Assembly: GCA_965658025.1 (NCBI GenBank)
Contig: CBFHQL010000002.1
Span: 134,410 to 198,409, forward strand
Length of the DNA stretch: 64,000 nt
DNA from: UBA3537 sp965658025
GTDB taxonomy: Bacteria > Bacteroidota > Bacteroidia > Flavobacteriales > Flavobacteriaceae
Direction of reading: 5' to 3'
A model generated the notes under the pieces. That model worked only from the letters and a program-made list of their open reading frames with translations, searched no databases and had not been told where the DNA came from. The translations under genes and the position numbers were made by a program. Below are positions 7,975-17,010 of the stretch, in pieces. How positions within the stretch are numbered: the first letter of the stretch is position 1; each line of letters opens with the position of its first letter.

Positions 7975-8604
7975 ATGGAACTATTTGGAATACCCTTTTT
8001 TGATGACGACTTATATAAAATGTGTTTTAGGTTTTTAATTAACCTAGCATTCTTAACTTTTGTTATTAGATTATCCTATTATCGCTTTTCAAAAAAAGCA
8101 GATTATTTATTTGCCTTTTTTTTAGTGGGTATCGTTGTGTTTTTCTTGTGCTTTACACTAAAAAAATATGAGATAAACTTAGGGTTGGCTCTTGGACTTT
8201 TCGCAATTTTCGGGATTTTGAGATACAGAACTGATCAAATTAAAATTAGAGAAATGACTTATTTATTTGTTATTATTGGTCTTTCTCTCATCAACGGATT
8301 ATCCAACAAAAAAATGAGTTATGTAGAAATACTAACATTAAACACAACGGTTAGCTTATTTGTGTTTTATTTGGATCGTTACTGGAACTTACAACGACTA
8401 ATCCCCCAAGAAAAAATTGCACCAAAAGATTTCGGAACGCAAGATATCATTTACAACTCTCTTGAAAATATAAAACCCAAACAACATAATGTACTCAAAG
8501 ATGAACTTGAAAATTCCCTTGGGGTTGAAATTTTAAAATTAGATATTGGTGAAGTTGATTTTGAAAAACAAACCGCAAAAATAAAAATCCGATACAAAAA
8601 ATAA
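7975..8604 (+). CDS. DUF4956 inner-membrane protein
   Basis: A 209-aa protein with four or five hydrophobic segments between about residues 15 and 130, including the characteristic LGLALGLFAIFGILRYRT loop, and a soluble C-terminal domain (about 140-209) of alternating charged beta-strand-like sequence ending KIKIRYKK. This matches the DUF4956 family, whose function is not established; some relatives sit next to polyphosphate polymerase domains, but none is present here. One nucleotide separates its stop from the DUF2490 gene, so the two are a unit. Confidence 0.8.
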   Translation: MELFGIPFFDDDLYKMCFRFLINLAFLTFVIRLSYYRFSKKADYLFAFFLVGIVVFFLCFTLKKYEINLGLALGLFAIFGILRYRTDQIKIREMTYLFVIIGLSLINGLSNKKMSYVEILTLNTTVSLFVFYLDRYWNLQRLIPQEKIAPKDFGTQDIIYNSLENIKPKQHNVLKDELENSLGVEILKLDIGEVDFEKQTAKIKIRYKK

Positions 8605-8605
8605 C

Positions 8606-9322
8606 ATGAAAAAAATAATCTCAACATATTTTTTACACGCTTTAATATGTATATTAATGTTTGCTTCAAGCCAAATTTATGCACAAAACGACCCTGACCT
8701 AGAGGGTTGGAGCGCTGTAGAAATCGATGTGAAAGCCACTAAAAAATTGTCGTTTTCTATCGCTGAACATTTACGATCACGCAATGATATAACAACCGTA
8801 AAAAATTATTTCACACAACTAAAAGTAAATTATGAAGTTTTGAAAAATTTTGAGCTTGGCGGTGGCGTGCGTTACATTACCAAAAATGATGATGTTGGCA
8901 AAAAACAAGGTCTTGATCCTTATTTCCGATATCAATTTGATGCAAGTTATAGAACTAAAATTGAAAAAATTGGATTATTATTTCGGCTTAGATACCAAAA
9001 TAAAAATCAGCTTGGGCTTTCAGAAGACGAAGGAGATATAGCACAAGAGTTCATCAGGTCTCGCCTTGGTATTGGCTATAGAATCAAGCCATTAAAACTA
9101 AACTTAAGACTTTTTGCCGAACTCTTCAATCAACCAAGTAATTCAAAAATTGAGGATAAAGAAACACGTTATAGATACACTTTGAAACTGAGTCGAAAGT
9201 TCAATAAAATAGGAACATTCACCGTATTTTATGGACTACAGGAAAATGAAGTGGCACAAAGCAAAACAAAAAAATCTTTTTTAGGCTTTAAATACGCCTA
9301 TAAAATTGACCTCACCAAATAA
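8606..9322 (+). CDS. DUF2490 outer-membrane beta-barrel protein
   Basis: A 238-aa exported protein. Residues 1-26 form a signal peptide ending IYAQ. The mature part is a series of alternating amphipathic strands (for example FELGGGVRYITKND, IGLLFRLRYQNKNQ, LKLNLRLFAELFNQP, GTFTVFYGLQENE) typical of a small outer-membrane barrel, and EGWSAVEIDVKATKKLSFSI near the start matches DUF2490. Function is unknown. Directly downstream of DUF4956. Confidence 0.8.
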   Translation: MKKIISTYFLHALICILMFASSQIYAQNDPDLEGWSAVEIDVKATKKLSFSIAEHLRSRNDITTVKNYFTQLKVNYEVLKNFELGGGVRYITKNDDVGKKQGLDPYFRYQFDASYRTKIEKIGLLFRLRYQNKNQLGLSEDEGDIAQEFIRSRLGIGYRIKPLKLNLRLFAELFNQPSNSKIEDKETRYRYTLKLSRKFNKIGTFTVFYGLQENEVAQSKTKKSFLGFKYAYKIDLTK

Positions 9323-9325
9323 GTT

Positions 9326-10594
9326 TTATTCTTGATTTTCGTGTGCCTCTAAATCTTTTTCAAGGTCTAAGTTTCTAAAACTTGGAGAAACAATTCCTGT
9401 AGTGATTACGGTAATTAGAGTCATTGTTCCACCAAATACAACTGCGGTAACTGTACCCATCAGTTTTGCTGTGAGACCACTTTCGAAAGCACCTAACTCA
9501 TTGGACGACCCCACAAACATAGAATTTACAGAAGACACGCGCCCACGCATGTGATCGGGGGTTTTGAGTTGCAAAATCGTTTGTCGAATAACCATCGAAA
9601 CGCCATCTGTGACTCCACTAAAGAAAAGTGCAACTACCGAAATCCAAAATACAGTAGACAAGCCAAAAACAATTATAGACACCCCAAAGCCAAATACAGC
9701 AACGAGCAACTTTAACCCCGCATTTCTGCTGATGGGAATATAAGCCGTTGTAAGCATGGTTAGGAAAGCACCTACAGCGGGTGCAGCACGTAAAATTCCA
9801 AATCCTTCCGAGCCAACTTTCAAAATGTCTTGAGCAAAAATGGGTAAAAGCGCAACAGCTCCACCAAAAAGAACAGCAATCATATCTAAACTTAAAGCCC
9901 CTAAAATGGCTTTGGTTTTGAATACAAAACGCACCCCTTCTTTTAAGCTTTGAAAAACGGGTTCACCTATTTTGGGGTTCAATACCGGTTTTTTAGAAAT
10001 TAATAATGCAAGTAAAAAAGAAAAAACAACCAACACAAAAACAATACAAAGCGACCAATGTACACCAATCCAATTGATGGTAAACCCTGCCACTGCTGGC
10101 CCCAGAATAGAAGCCATTTGCCATGTAGAGCTGCTCCATGTAGCCGCATTTGGATATGCTTTTTTGGGTACAATTAGTGCAATCAATGAAAAAATTGTTG
10201 GACCAAAAAACGCTCGTAACAATCCGCCAAAAAATACAAAAGCATAAATTGCATACAAAATAGATTGTTGCGTCCAAGAGACAGCAACCGATGTGTCTGA
10301 AAGAAAAAATAATCCAAAACTAATCAAAGAAAAAAGACCAATACACCACAAAAATAAATTACGCTTTTCCCGTTGGTCAACAATATGTCCAGCAAATAAT
10401 GCCATACTCAGCGCAGGTATAATTTCCATTAGGCCAATAATGCCAAGCGACAAAGGATCTTTGGTGAGTGAATATACTTGCCATTCGATAATGATAAATT
10501 GCATGGACCATGCAAAAACTAGTAAAAAGCGTAACAATAAAAAAATATTAAACTCCTTAAACCGAAGTGCTGCATAGGGATCTTTTTTGGCCAT
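9326..10594 (-). CDS. MFS transporter, EntS-like
   Basis: A 422-aa major facilitator with about twelve membrane segments. The loop between helices 2 and 3 carries GHIVDQREKR, the MFS-specific signature, and ALRFKEFNIFLLLRFL at the N-terminus is typical of the enterobactin-exporter-like branch (TMEM/EntS type). Substrate cannot be assigned. It is the last gene of the osmC-recJ-MFS transcript, starting 2 nt after recJ, and converges on the DUF2490 gene. Confidence 0.87.
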   Translation of the reverse strand: MAKKDPYAALRFKEFNIFLLLRFLLVFAWSMQFIIIEWQVYSLTKDPLSLGIIGLMEIIPALSMALFAGHIVDQREKRNLFLWCIGLFSLISFGLFFLSDTSVAVSWTQQSILYAIYAFVFFGGLLRAFFGPTIFSLIALIVPKKAYPNAATWSSSTWQMASILGPAVAGFTINWIGVHWSLCIVFVLVVFSFLLALLISKKPVLNPKIGEPVFQSLKEGVRFVFKTKAILGALSLDMIAVLFGGAVALLPIFAQDILKVGSEGFGILRAAPAVGAFLTMLTTAYIPISRNAGLKLLVAVFGFGVSIIVFGLSTVFWISVVALFFSGVTDGVSMVIRQTILQLKTPDHMRGRVSSVNSMFVGSSNELGAFESGLTAKLMGTVTAVVFGGTMTLITVITTGIVSPSFRNLDLEKDLEAHENQE

Positions 10595-10596
10595 CT

Positions 10597-12288
10597 TTAT
10601 TGTTTAATATCTTTAAGTTTGAGCTGTAAACTTACGCGACCATTCCATTCATTTTCGTCAATAGCATAAGCTAAATTAAAAGGCATTTTGTTTTTGATGT
10701 ATTCCAATTTATCCCCAAGTCCAAAACCAATCCCATTAACAGGTTGAGTGTCTTCTTGTACTACGCTTAATTTTAGGTGCTTATCGTCTTGCCCAACACA
10801 TTTTCCGAAACCAGTGTCAAAAGCCTCATACGTCACAAAAACAGGGGACATATTTTGTGGCCCAAATGGAGCAAATTGTTTTAAAATTCTATAAAATTTT
10901 GGGGTTATAGCGCTCAAATGAAGCTCAGCATCTATAAGAAGTTCAGGGGTTTTGAGGTGTGTTGGCAAAGTTTTTTGCACTTCATTTTCAAAAGCGGTTT
11001 TAAAGGCCGCATAATTTTTTTCTTTAATGCTAAGCCCAGCAGCATACTTATGCCCGCCAAATTGCTCAATATATTGACTGCAATTTTGAAGTGCTTCATA
11101 CACATCAAATCCTCGAACAGATCGTGCCGAAGCCGTTAGAAATTCGCCACTTTTGGTAAACACTAAAGTTGGTCGATAGTGTGTTTCGATCAATCTTGAA
11201 GCGACAATCCCAATCACACCTTTGTTCCAAGATTTGTTATAAACAACTGTAGCTGCACGATCAACTTCATCTAACTCTTCAATTTGTAAAAGTGCCTCTT
11301 TTGTGATTTCTTGGTCTAAAGTTCTACGTGTTGTATTAAACGTCTCTATGTCGTGTGCTGCAGATTCAGCTTGTGCCAAATCTTTTTCTTTAAGCAATGC
11401 AACGGCATAATTGCCGTGCTTCATTCGCCCTGCTGCATTGATGCGCGGAGCAATAACAAAAACCACATCTGAAATGGTTAGACTATCCTTTTTGATGTTT
11501 TGTATTAGGGCCTGAAATCCTGGTCTTGGATTTGTGTTCATGACTTGAACACCATGGTAAGCCAGAATTCTATTTTCGCCAACGATAGGAACAATGTCGG
11601 CACCAATTGCAGTCGCAACCAAATCCAAATAAGGCACAAAATCTTCAATTGTTTCGCCCTGACTTTGCCCCAATGCTTGAATCAATTTAAACCCTACACC
11701 ACAGCCACACAATTCTTTAAATGGATAGGTGCAATCGGATCTTTTTGGATCCAACACTGCGGCGGCTTGGGGGAGTTCATCACCAGGTCGGTGGTGATCA
11801 CAAATGATAAAATCGACGCCTTTGTCTTTGGCATATTGCACTTTTTCAATGGCTTTTACACCACAGTCCAAAGCGATGATAAGTCCAAAATCGTTATCAA
11901 CAGCATAGTCGATACCATTATACGAAATACCGTAACCTTCCTCGAAGCGATCAGGAATGTAGGTGGCAATAAGTTTACTTTTTGTTTCAAGGTATGTTGC
12001 CATCAAAGCTACCGAAGTTGTGCCATCTACATCATAATCACCGTAAATTAAAATGCGTTCATTTTTGGACAAAGCTTGGTCTATGCGTTGAACCGCTTTG
12101 TCCATGTCTTTCATTAAGAAAGGGTCATGTAGGTCTTGTAATTGAGGACGAAAAAAAGTTTTGGCCTGATCAAAAGTTTGAACCCCTCGTTGAACCAAAA
12201 GCTGAGCAATCACAAGATCCACTCCTAGTGCATTGGCTAAATGCTGAACTGTGTTTTCATCAGGAGATGGTTTTAACGTCCAGCGCAT
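10597..12288 (-). CDS. recJ: Single-stranded-DNA-specific 5'-3' exonuclease RecJ
   Basis: A 563-aa DHH-superfamily exonuclease acting in recombination and mismatch or base excision repair. Motifs: GDYDVDG (83-89), ALDCG (about 139-143), the name-giving DHH at 164-166 (ICDHHRPG), APRINAAGRM in the core, and the DHHA1 segment with GGHKYAAGLSI. A C-terminal OB-fold domain (LLIDAELHLSAI to QLKLKDI) completes the usual RecJ architecture. Length matches the family. It starts 3 nt after the osmC stop. Confidence 0.96.
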   Translation of the reverse strand: MRWTLKPSPDENTVQHLANALGVDLVIAQLLVQRGVQTFDQAKTFFRPQLQDLHDPFLMKDMDKAVQRIDQALSKNERILIYGDYDVDGTTSVALMATYLETKSKLIATYIPDRFEEGYGISYNGIDYAVDNDFGLIIALDCGVKAIEKVQYAKDKGVDFIICDHHRPGDELPQAAAVLDPKRSDCTYPFKELCGCGVGFKLIQALGQSQGETIEDFVPYLDLVATAIGADIVPIVGENRILAYHGVQVMNTNPRPGFQALIQNIKKDSLTISDVVFVIAPRINAAGRMKHGNYAVALLKEKDLAQAESAAHDIETFNTTRRTLDQEITKEALLQIEELDEVDRAATVVYNKSWNKGVIGIVASRLIETHYRPTLVFTKSGEFLTASARSVRGFDVYEALQNCSQYIEQFGGHKYAAGLSIKEKNYAAFKTAFENEVQKTLPTHLKTPELLIDAELHLSAITPKFYRILKQFAPFGPQNMSPVFVTYEAFDTGFGKCVGQDDKHLKLSVVQEDTQPVNGIGFGLGDKLEYIKNKMPFNLAYAIDENEWNGRVSLQLKLKDIKQ

Positions 12289-12291
12289 AGT

Positions 12292-12714
12292 TTAATTATT
12301 TTGAAAGTGGATTTTAGTAGTTATTGTGGCAAACTTTCGAAACATTTCCATCACACCACAATATTTTTCGACAGACAACTGTACTGCTCGCTTGCATTTT
12401 TTTTGATCCAGATGAGCTCCTGAGAAATAATAATCGACATGAACCGTATGATAATATTTTGGATGTTCATTTGTTAACTGTCCTTCCACATCAATGCGTA
12501 AACTGTAATCGGTAATCTTCATTTTTTTTAGAATATCAACAATATCAATTCCAGAACATCCTGCCAAAGAAGAAAGCATCATCGCTTTGGGAGAAAGTCC
12601 AGTTTGTTTAGAATTTCCTTCAACAACTGTGTCCATGAGTACATTGTTTCCGCTTGGGTTGTCTGATTCAAACAACATGCCGCCTTTCCAATGGGTTGTA
12701 GTTTTGTGGGCCAT
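12292..12714 (-). CDS. OsmC/Ohr-family peroxiredoxin-like protein
   Basis: A 140-aa protein with the OsmC fold. Conserved redox cysteines C53 (LAGCSGID) and C119 (KYCGVM) are both present, consistent with thiol-dependent reduction of organic hydroperoxides. First gene of the osmC-recJ-MFS group. A minus-strand box TATTTTTG (12752-12745) upstream is a candidate promoter. Confidence 0.88.
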   Translation of the reverse strand: MAHKTTTHWKGGMLFESDNPSGNNVLMDTVVEGNSKQTGLSPKAMMLSSLAGCSGIDIVDILKKMKITDYSLRIDVEGQLTNEHPKYYHTVHVDYYFSGAHLDQKKCKRAVQLSVEKYCGVMEMFRKFATITTKIHFQNN

Positions 12715-12770
12715 AATAAAATTATTTTTTGTTACTTGTTACATCAAAAATACCATTAAAAATTTAAACT

Positions 12771-13361
12771 ATGCCGTTAGTCACACCATTAAAACCAGAC
12801 CATGATTTAGAAACTAAATCTTTAGCAAAATTTTTTAATGAAACTTTGGGGTTTTGTCCAAATTCGGTGCTTACCATGCAACACCGCCCAGCAATTAGTA
12901 AGGCATTTATTAATCTAAACAAAGCGGTGATGGCCAACGAAGGCCGTGTAACATCAGCACTAAAACGTATGATTGCTTGGGTGAGCAGCAACGCCACTGG
13001 GTGTCGGTATTGTCAAGCACATGCCATTCGCGCTGCAGAGCGCTATGGCGCTAATGATGAGCAATTAGATAATATTTGGGAATACAAAACCCATGCTGCT
13101 TTTAGCGAAGCCGAACGAGTAGCACTGGACTTTAGTTTGGCAGCATCTATGGTACCCAATGCTGTAAACGATGACTTAAAAAAGCGTTTGTATACATATT
13201 GGAATGAAGGCGAAATTGTAGAAATGTTGGGGGTAATTTCTTTGTTTGGCTACCTCAACCGTTGGAATGATTCCATGGGGACAAGCATTGAAGATGGTGC
13301 TGTAGAAAGTGGAATAAAATACTTAGAAAAACATGGCTGGAACAAAGGAAAACACAGCTGA
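12771..13361 (+). CDS. AhpD-like carboxymuconolactone decarboxylase family protein
   Basis: A 196-aa all-helical protein of the AhpD/CMD superfamily. The redox motif CRYC-x2-H (C78, C81, H84 in GCRYCQAHAIRAAERYG) is the AhpD-type active site, which suggests a disulfide-exchange or peroxidase-related activity rather than a true decarboxylase. Divergent from osmC with a 56-nt shared control region, which supports a common oxidative-stress theme; this link is inferred. Confidence 0.85.
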   Translation: MPLVTPLKPDHDLETKSLAKFFNETLGFCPNSVLTMQHRPAISKAFINLNKAVMANEGRVTSALKRMIAWVSSNATGCRYCQAHAIRAAERYGANDEQLDNIWEYKTHAAFSEAERVALDFSLAASMVPNAVNDDLKKRLYTYWNEGEIVEMLGVISLFGYLNRWNDSMGTSIEDGAVESGIKYLEKHGWNKGKHS

Positions 13362-13362
13362 T

Positions 13363-14037
13363 TTAAGCTTCAGAATTCCCTGAAATAACAATTACAATTT
13401 CCCCTTTTGCGGGGGTATCTGTATAATGATCCAAAAGAGACTTTGCTGTACCACGGCGTGTTTCTTCAAAAAGTTTTGTGAGTTCGCGCGAAATAGAAAC
13501 TTGACGATCTTCTCCAAAAAACAAACAAATCTGTTCTAATGTTTTGTTTAACTTATGAGGACTTTCATAGAGAACAATGGTTCTTTTTTCTTTAGCCAAT
13601 AGTTTTAGACGTGTTTGTCGGCCTTTTTTAATGGGTAAAAAACCCTCAAAAATAAAGCGATCATTAGGCAAACCAGAATTTACTAGAGCGGGAACAAAAG
13701 CTGTAGCCCCAGGCAAACACTCAACAGGGATTTGTTGCGCCACACAAGCTCTGGTCAGCAAAAAACCAGGGTCAGAAATGGCCGGTGTGCCAGCATCACT
13801 AATCAATGCTATCTCTAAACCAGAGTTCAATTTATCGATGATCCTATCCAGTATTTTATGTTCATTATGCATATGATAAGATTGCATTGGCGTCGTGATT
13901 TGAAAATGCTTAAGAAGTTTACCTGAGGTTCTTGTATCTTCCGCCAAAATTAAATCGACTGATTTCAGCGTGGAAATTCCACGCATTGTCATGTCCTCTA
14001 AATTGCCAATGGGTGTCGGTACAATGAATAGCTTCAT
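13363..14037 (-). CDS. rsmI: 16S rRNA (cytidine1402-2'-O)-methyltransferase
   Basis: A 224-aa tetrapyrrole-methylase-fold enzyme that uses SAM to methylate the ribose of C1402 in the ribosomal decoding centre. Visible motifs: VPTPIGNLEDMTMR at the N-terminus, LAEDTRTSGKLL, LISDAGTPAISDPG and VLYESPHKL, all diagnostic of RsmI. It lacks the C-terminal extension of about 60 residues found in some RsmI proteins, common in Bacteroidota. Its stop lies 1 nt from the stop of the convergent AhpD-like gene. Confidence 0.95.
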   Translation of the reverse strand: MKLFIVPTPIGNLEDMTMRGISTLKSVDLILAEDTRTSGKLLKHFQITTPMQSYHMHNEHKILDRIIDKLNSGLEIALISDAGTPAISDPGFLLTRACVAQQIPVECLPGATAFVPALVNSGLPNDRFIFEGFLPIKKGRQTRLKLLAKEKRTIVLYESPHKLNKTLEQICLFFGEDRQVSISRELTKLFEETRRGTAKSLLDHYTDTPAKGEIVIVISGNSEA

Positions 14038-14202
14038 AAGGCCGGGTTTAAAGTCAAAGGTACAATGTTTTTGTATCTATTTTGATAAAATTTATTACGA
14101 AACTAAGAATTACAAAAAGTAAATCAACTACAATTTGTACGTTTTATTAATTATTTTTAAGTTTACATTAGTTGACAATTAGCCCTTTAAAATCTACTAA
14201 CT

Positions 14203-15009
14203 ATGGAAAAATACTTACAAACTGCAAAATCACTTTTTTTTGAATATGGCCCAAACATTCTTTATGCTTTAGGCTTATTAATTGTTGGATTATTTGTCAT
14301 TAAAAAAATTGTTGGCTTTACCAGCAGAGTTATGTCTTTGAGGAAAGTAGATACGACTCTTTTGAACTTTCTTACTAACGTAATTTCTATTGGTCTTAAA
14401 CTATTTTTACTGGTTGCTGTAATCTCCAAACTTGGTGTTGACACGACTGCGATAGCCGCTGCACTTGCAGCCGCTGGACTTGGCGTTGGTTTAGCCCTCC
14501 AAGGTGCGCTTTCCAATCTTGCAGGTGGCGTTTTAATTATTGTTTTTAAACCTTTTAAAATTGGAGATCTTGTGGACGCACATGATGAAATAGGCATTGT
14601 AAAAGATATCAATATTTTTACCACACAAATCGTTACACCAGACAACAAACGGGTGATTATTCCTAACGGCACATTGGCCAACAGCAATATCATTAATTAT
14701 TCTGCTGAAGGCAAACTACGTGTAGACCTCACTATTGGTGTGGGTTATGATGAAGATATTAAAGAAACCAAAAAGGTGTTGTTGGATGTTCTGAAGCAAC
14801 ACAACAAAGTTTTACAAGATCCTCAACCCACAGTTGATGTTGAAGAACTTGCCGATAGCTCCGTAAACTTTGCTGTACGGCCGTGGTGTAAAGTGGAAGA
14901 CTACTGGACTGTTTATTTTGGAATTACCGAAAACTGCAAGTTAGCCCTTGACAAAGCTGGTATCGAAATTCCTTACCCACACTCTGTAGAAATTCAAAAA
15001 CAAGGTTAA
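14203..15009 (+). CDS. mscS: Small-conductance mechanosensitive channel (MscS)
   Basis: A 268-aa inner-membrane channel that opens under hypo-osmotic stress. Three membrane helices lie at about residues 18-37, 58-80 and 84-115; the third is the pore helix, rich in small residues (AIAAALAAAGLGVGLALQGALSNLAGG). The beta domain follows with FKPFKIGDLVD and IIPNGTLANSNIINYS. Length matches E. coli MscS (286 aa). A single-gene unit converging on tsaB, with stops overlapping by 4 nt. Confidence 0.95.
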   Translation: MEKYLQTAKSLFFEYGPNILYALGLLIVGLFVIKKIVGFTSRVMSLRKVDTTLLNFLTNVISIGLKLFLLVAVISKLGVDTTAIAAALAAAGLGVGLALQGALSNLAGGVLIIVFKPFKIGDLVDAHDEIGIVKDINIFTTQIVTPDNKRVIIPNGTLANSNIINYSAEGKLRVDLTIGVGYDEDIKETKKVLLDVLKQHNKVLQDPQPTVDVEELADSSVNFAVRPWCKVEDYWTVYFGITENCKLALDKAGIEIPYPHSVEIQKQG

Positions 15010-15677
15010 ATTTTCTTCGAAGGAATCGCTATAAAATCCTTTAAATAAAAAGGTTCGAAATAGGCCAGATCTTCAAAATTTTTCGCTTGGAATTTAGAAA
15101 ACGATAAGCCACACATTTGTTGTGCAGAAGGTAGTTGAGTGTCAAAATGTGCGTTGGGGTGGTTGATGATTGATTGGGTTTTTTCGACGCCATTCCCCAC
15201 AAAATACACAGGCTGGTTTTGTAGAATATCGTTATAAGATGAGGGATCCAAAACCTTGGCTGATGTTGGCTCAATACACTGATAATTAGTATCGAATACA
15301 GCAGAATAGACTTCCATTCGCCGTGCATCAAGCATCACCACAATATACCCTTTTTGAAGCTCAACTTTGTGTGCAAGAATCTCTAAGGTTGGTACAGATA
15401 TTAAAGGAATATCCAGCGCATAACACAACCCTTTTGCCGCCGAAACACCTATCCGCAAACCCGTGTAAGACCCAGGACCTTTACTCACTGCAACAGCATG
15501 AAGTTCATAACGACTGATTTGTGCTGAAGTCAAAACCTCATCAATATATACATGAAGTCTTTCGGCATGTGAATAGCTAGAACTGTTGTCTTCTTTTAAA
15601 ACAATGTGCTCACCATTAACAAACAATGCTACAGAGCAATTGGTCGTAGACGTTTCAATATTTAAAATATTGGCCAT
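15006..15677 (-). CDS. tsaB: tRNA N6-threonylcarbamoyladenosine synthesis protein TsaB
   Basis: A 223-aa ASKHA-fold protein that partners TsaD in making t6A37 of ANN-decoding tRNAs. N-terminal ILNIETSTTNCSVAL and AVSKGPGSYTGLRIGVSAAKGLCYALDIPL are the TsaB signatures. Its ATG directly abuts the TolC-like gene stop, so it is the last gene of the export operon; this arrangement is probably convenience rather than function. Confidence 0.94.
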   Translation of the reverse strand: MANILNIETSTTNCSVALFVNGEHIVLKEDNSSSYSHAERLHVYIDEVLTSAQISRYELHAVAVSKGPGSYTGLRIGVSAAKGLCYALDIPLISVPTLEILAHKVELQKGYIVVMLDARRMEVYSAVFDTNYQCIEPTSAKVLDPSSYNDILQNQPVYFVGNGVEKTQSIINHPNAHFDTQLPSAQQMCGLSFSKFQAKNFEDLAYFEPFYLKDFIAIPSKKI

Positions 15678-16991
15678 TTACAAATTTAATGGTTTCCCAA
15701 GATAAAAGTCAAGGACTTTAGTTTTAAATACAAAATCATATTTGGCACGTACTAAGCTCGATTGTGCATTCACAAGCTGAGTTCTATTTTGTTCTAAATC
15801 TATAGCATTAAGCGCGCCAATGTTGTAGCGTTCTTGTGCATTATTGAACGAAAGTTGCCTTGCGGCAACAGATTTTTGTGCAGAAGAAAATGTTTTTAGC
15901 GCTGCTTTTGCATCTGTAAAAGCTCGCTGAATATTATTTTCTAAATCGAGTTTGGCTTGTTCTAAAGCTAATTTTCTATTTTCTACTTGAATTGTAGATT
16001 TGGCAAGGTTCGTTTTGTTTTGAAATCTTGAGAAAATGGGAATATTAAGATTTAAACTAAAACTATGCCCTTTGTTGTCGTTGATTTGTTGAAAAAATGA
16101 ATTGTCTTGACTAAGGTTAGAAAAATTTGCCCCTGTATTAAGTCCATAACTAAAACTAAGTGAGGGGTAGAACCCACTTTTTGAAATTTCTTTTCCTAAT
16201 TCAGCCGATTCAATATTTTTTTCTGCCACTTTTATTTCACTTCTGTTTTGAAAAGCATAGTTCAATATAGGTTGTACATCGTTATACATTAACAATTCGG
16301 AAGGGGTATCCAAATCGATAATTTCCACATCAAATCCGTCAAAAGGAACTTGTAGTACTTGCGAAAGCGATAAAAGTGCTAACGTATAGCTGTTTTGGGC
16401 AACTGTTAAACTTTGTTCATCATTGGCAAGCGTAGCTTCGGCATCAAAAACATTGGCTTCTGGCTGAGTACCAGCATCCACTAATGATTGAACAATCCCC
16501 AACTGTTCAGTAGAAAAATTGTACTGTGCTTGTGCAATGATTAAGTTTTCTTTGTTGAGCAAAACATTGAGGTATGCGTTGACTACATTTAAAACAACGT
16601 TATCTTTTATCCGATTAAATTCTTCCTCATTCGCTTCCTTGTTGATCAACGATTGTTTGTAAATATTAGTGTTGCGAAATCCATTAAAAATGGTTTGTGA
16701 AACATTTACACCTAGACTTGTTGAGTGGAATGTACGGTCTACAAAATTTCCATCAAAAACTTCAACATTCCCAAGATTTAATCGTTGTGAACCGTTGGCA
16801 CCTAGTGCAGGTAAAAAATTTCCTTTTGCAGCAATAATATCTTGATCATTGGTAAGGAGAGAATTTTCACTTTGTTGCACAGAAATGTTGTGCTCTAGAG
16901 CATGGGATACACATTCTTGAAGTGTCCATTTCTTTTGTGCAGATGTGCTAAATGTTGCCGCAAAACTAAAAATAATTAGTAGGTTTTTCAT
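15678..16991 (-). CDS. TolC-family outer-membrane efflux channel
   Basis: A 437-aa precursor. MKNLLIIFSFAATFSTSAQ is a signal peptide, which is why the ATG at 16991 is chosen over the in-frame ATGs at 17042 and 17027, upstream in the gene before. The mature protein begins KKWTLQECVSHALEHNISV, the conserved start of TolC-like channels, and consists of two repeats of long helices plus strands typical of the trimeric outer-membrane tunnel. It forms the outer-membrane exit of the tripartite export system encoded by this operon. Confidence 0.92.
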   Translation of the reverse strand: MKNLLIIFSFAATFSTSAQKKWTLQECVSHALEHNISVQQSENSLLTNDQDIIAAKGNFLPALGANGSQRLNLGNVEVFDGNFVDRTFHSTSLGVNVSQTIFNGFRNTNIYKQSLINKEANEEEFNRIKDNVVLNVVNAYLNVLLNKENLIIAQAQYNFSTEQLGIVQSLVDAGTQPEANVFDAEATLANDEQSLTVAQNSYTLALLSLSQVLQVPFDGFDVEIIDLDTPSELLMYNDVQPILNYAFQNRSEIKVAEKNIESAELGKEISKSGFYPSLSFSYGLNTGANFSNLSQDNSFFQQINDNKGHSFSLNLNIPIFSRFQNKTNLAKSTIQVENRKLALEQAKLDLENNIQRAFTDAKAALKTFSSAQKSVAARQLSFNNAQERYNIGALNAIDLEQNRTQLVNAQSSLVRAKYDFVFKTKVLDFYLGKPLNL

Positions 16992-17010
16992 TATGTTTTT
17001 TGGTGTTTGA

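Noticed and set aside
9972..10577. Three frames of 91-94 aa opposite or overlapping the MFS gene
   Set aside because: Shadow frames of a clear transporter gene; basic random composition.
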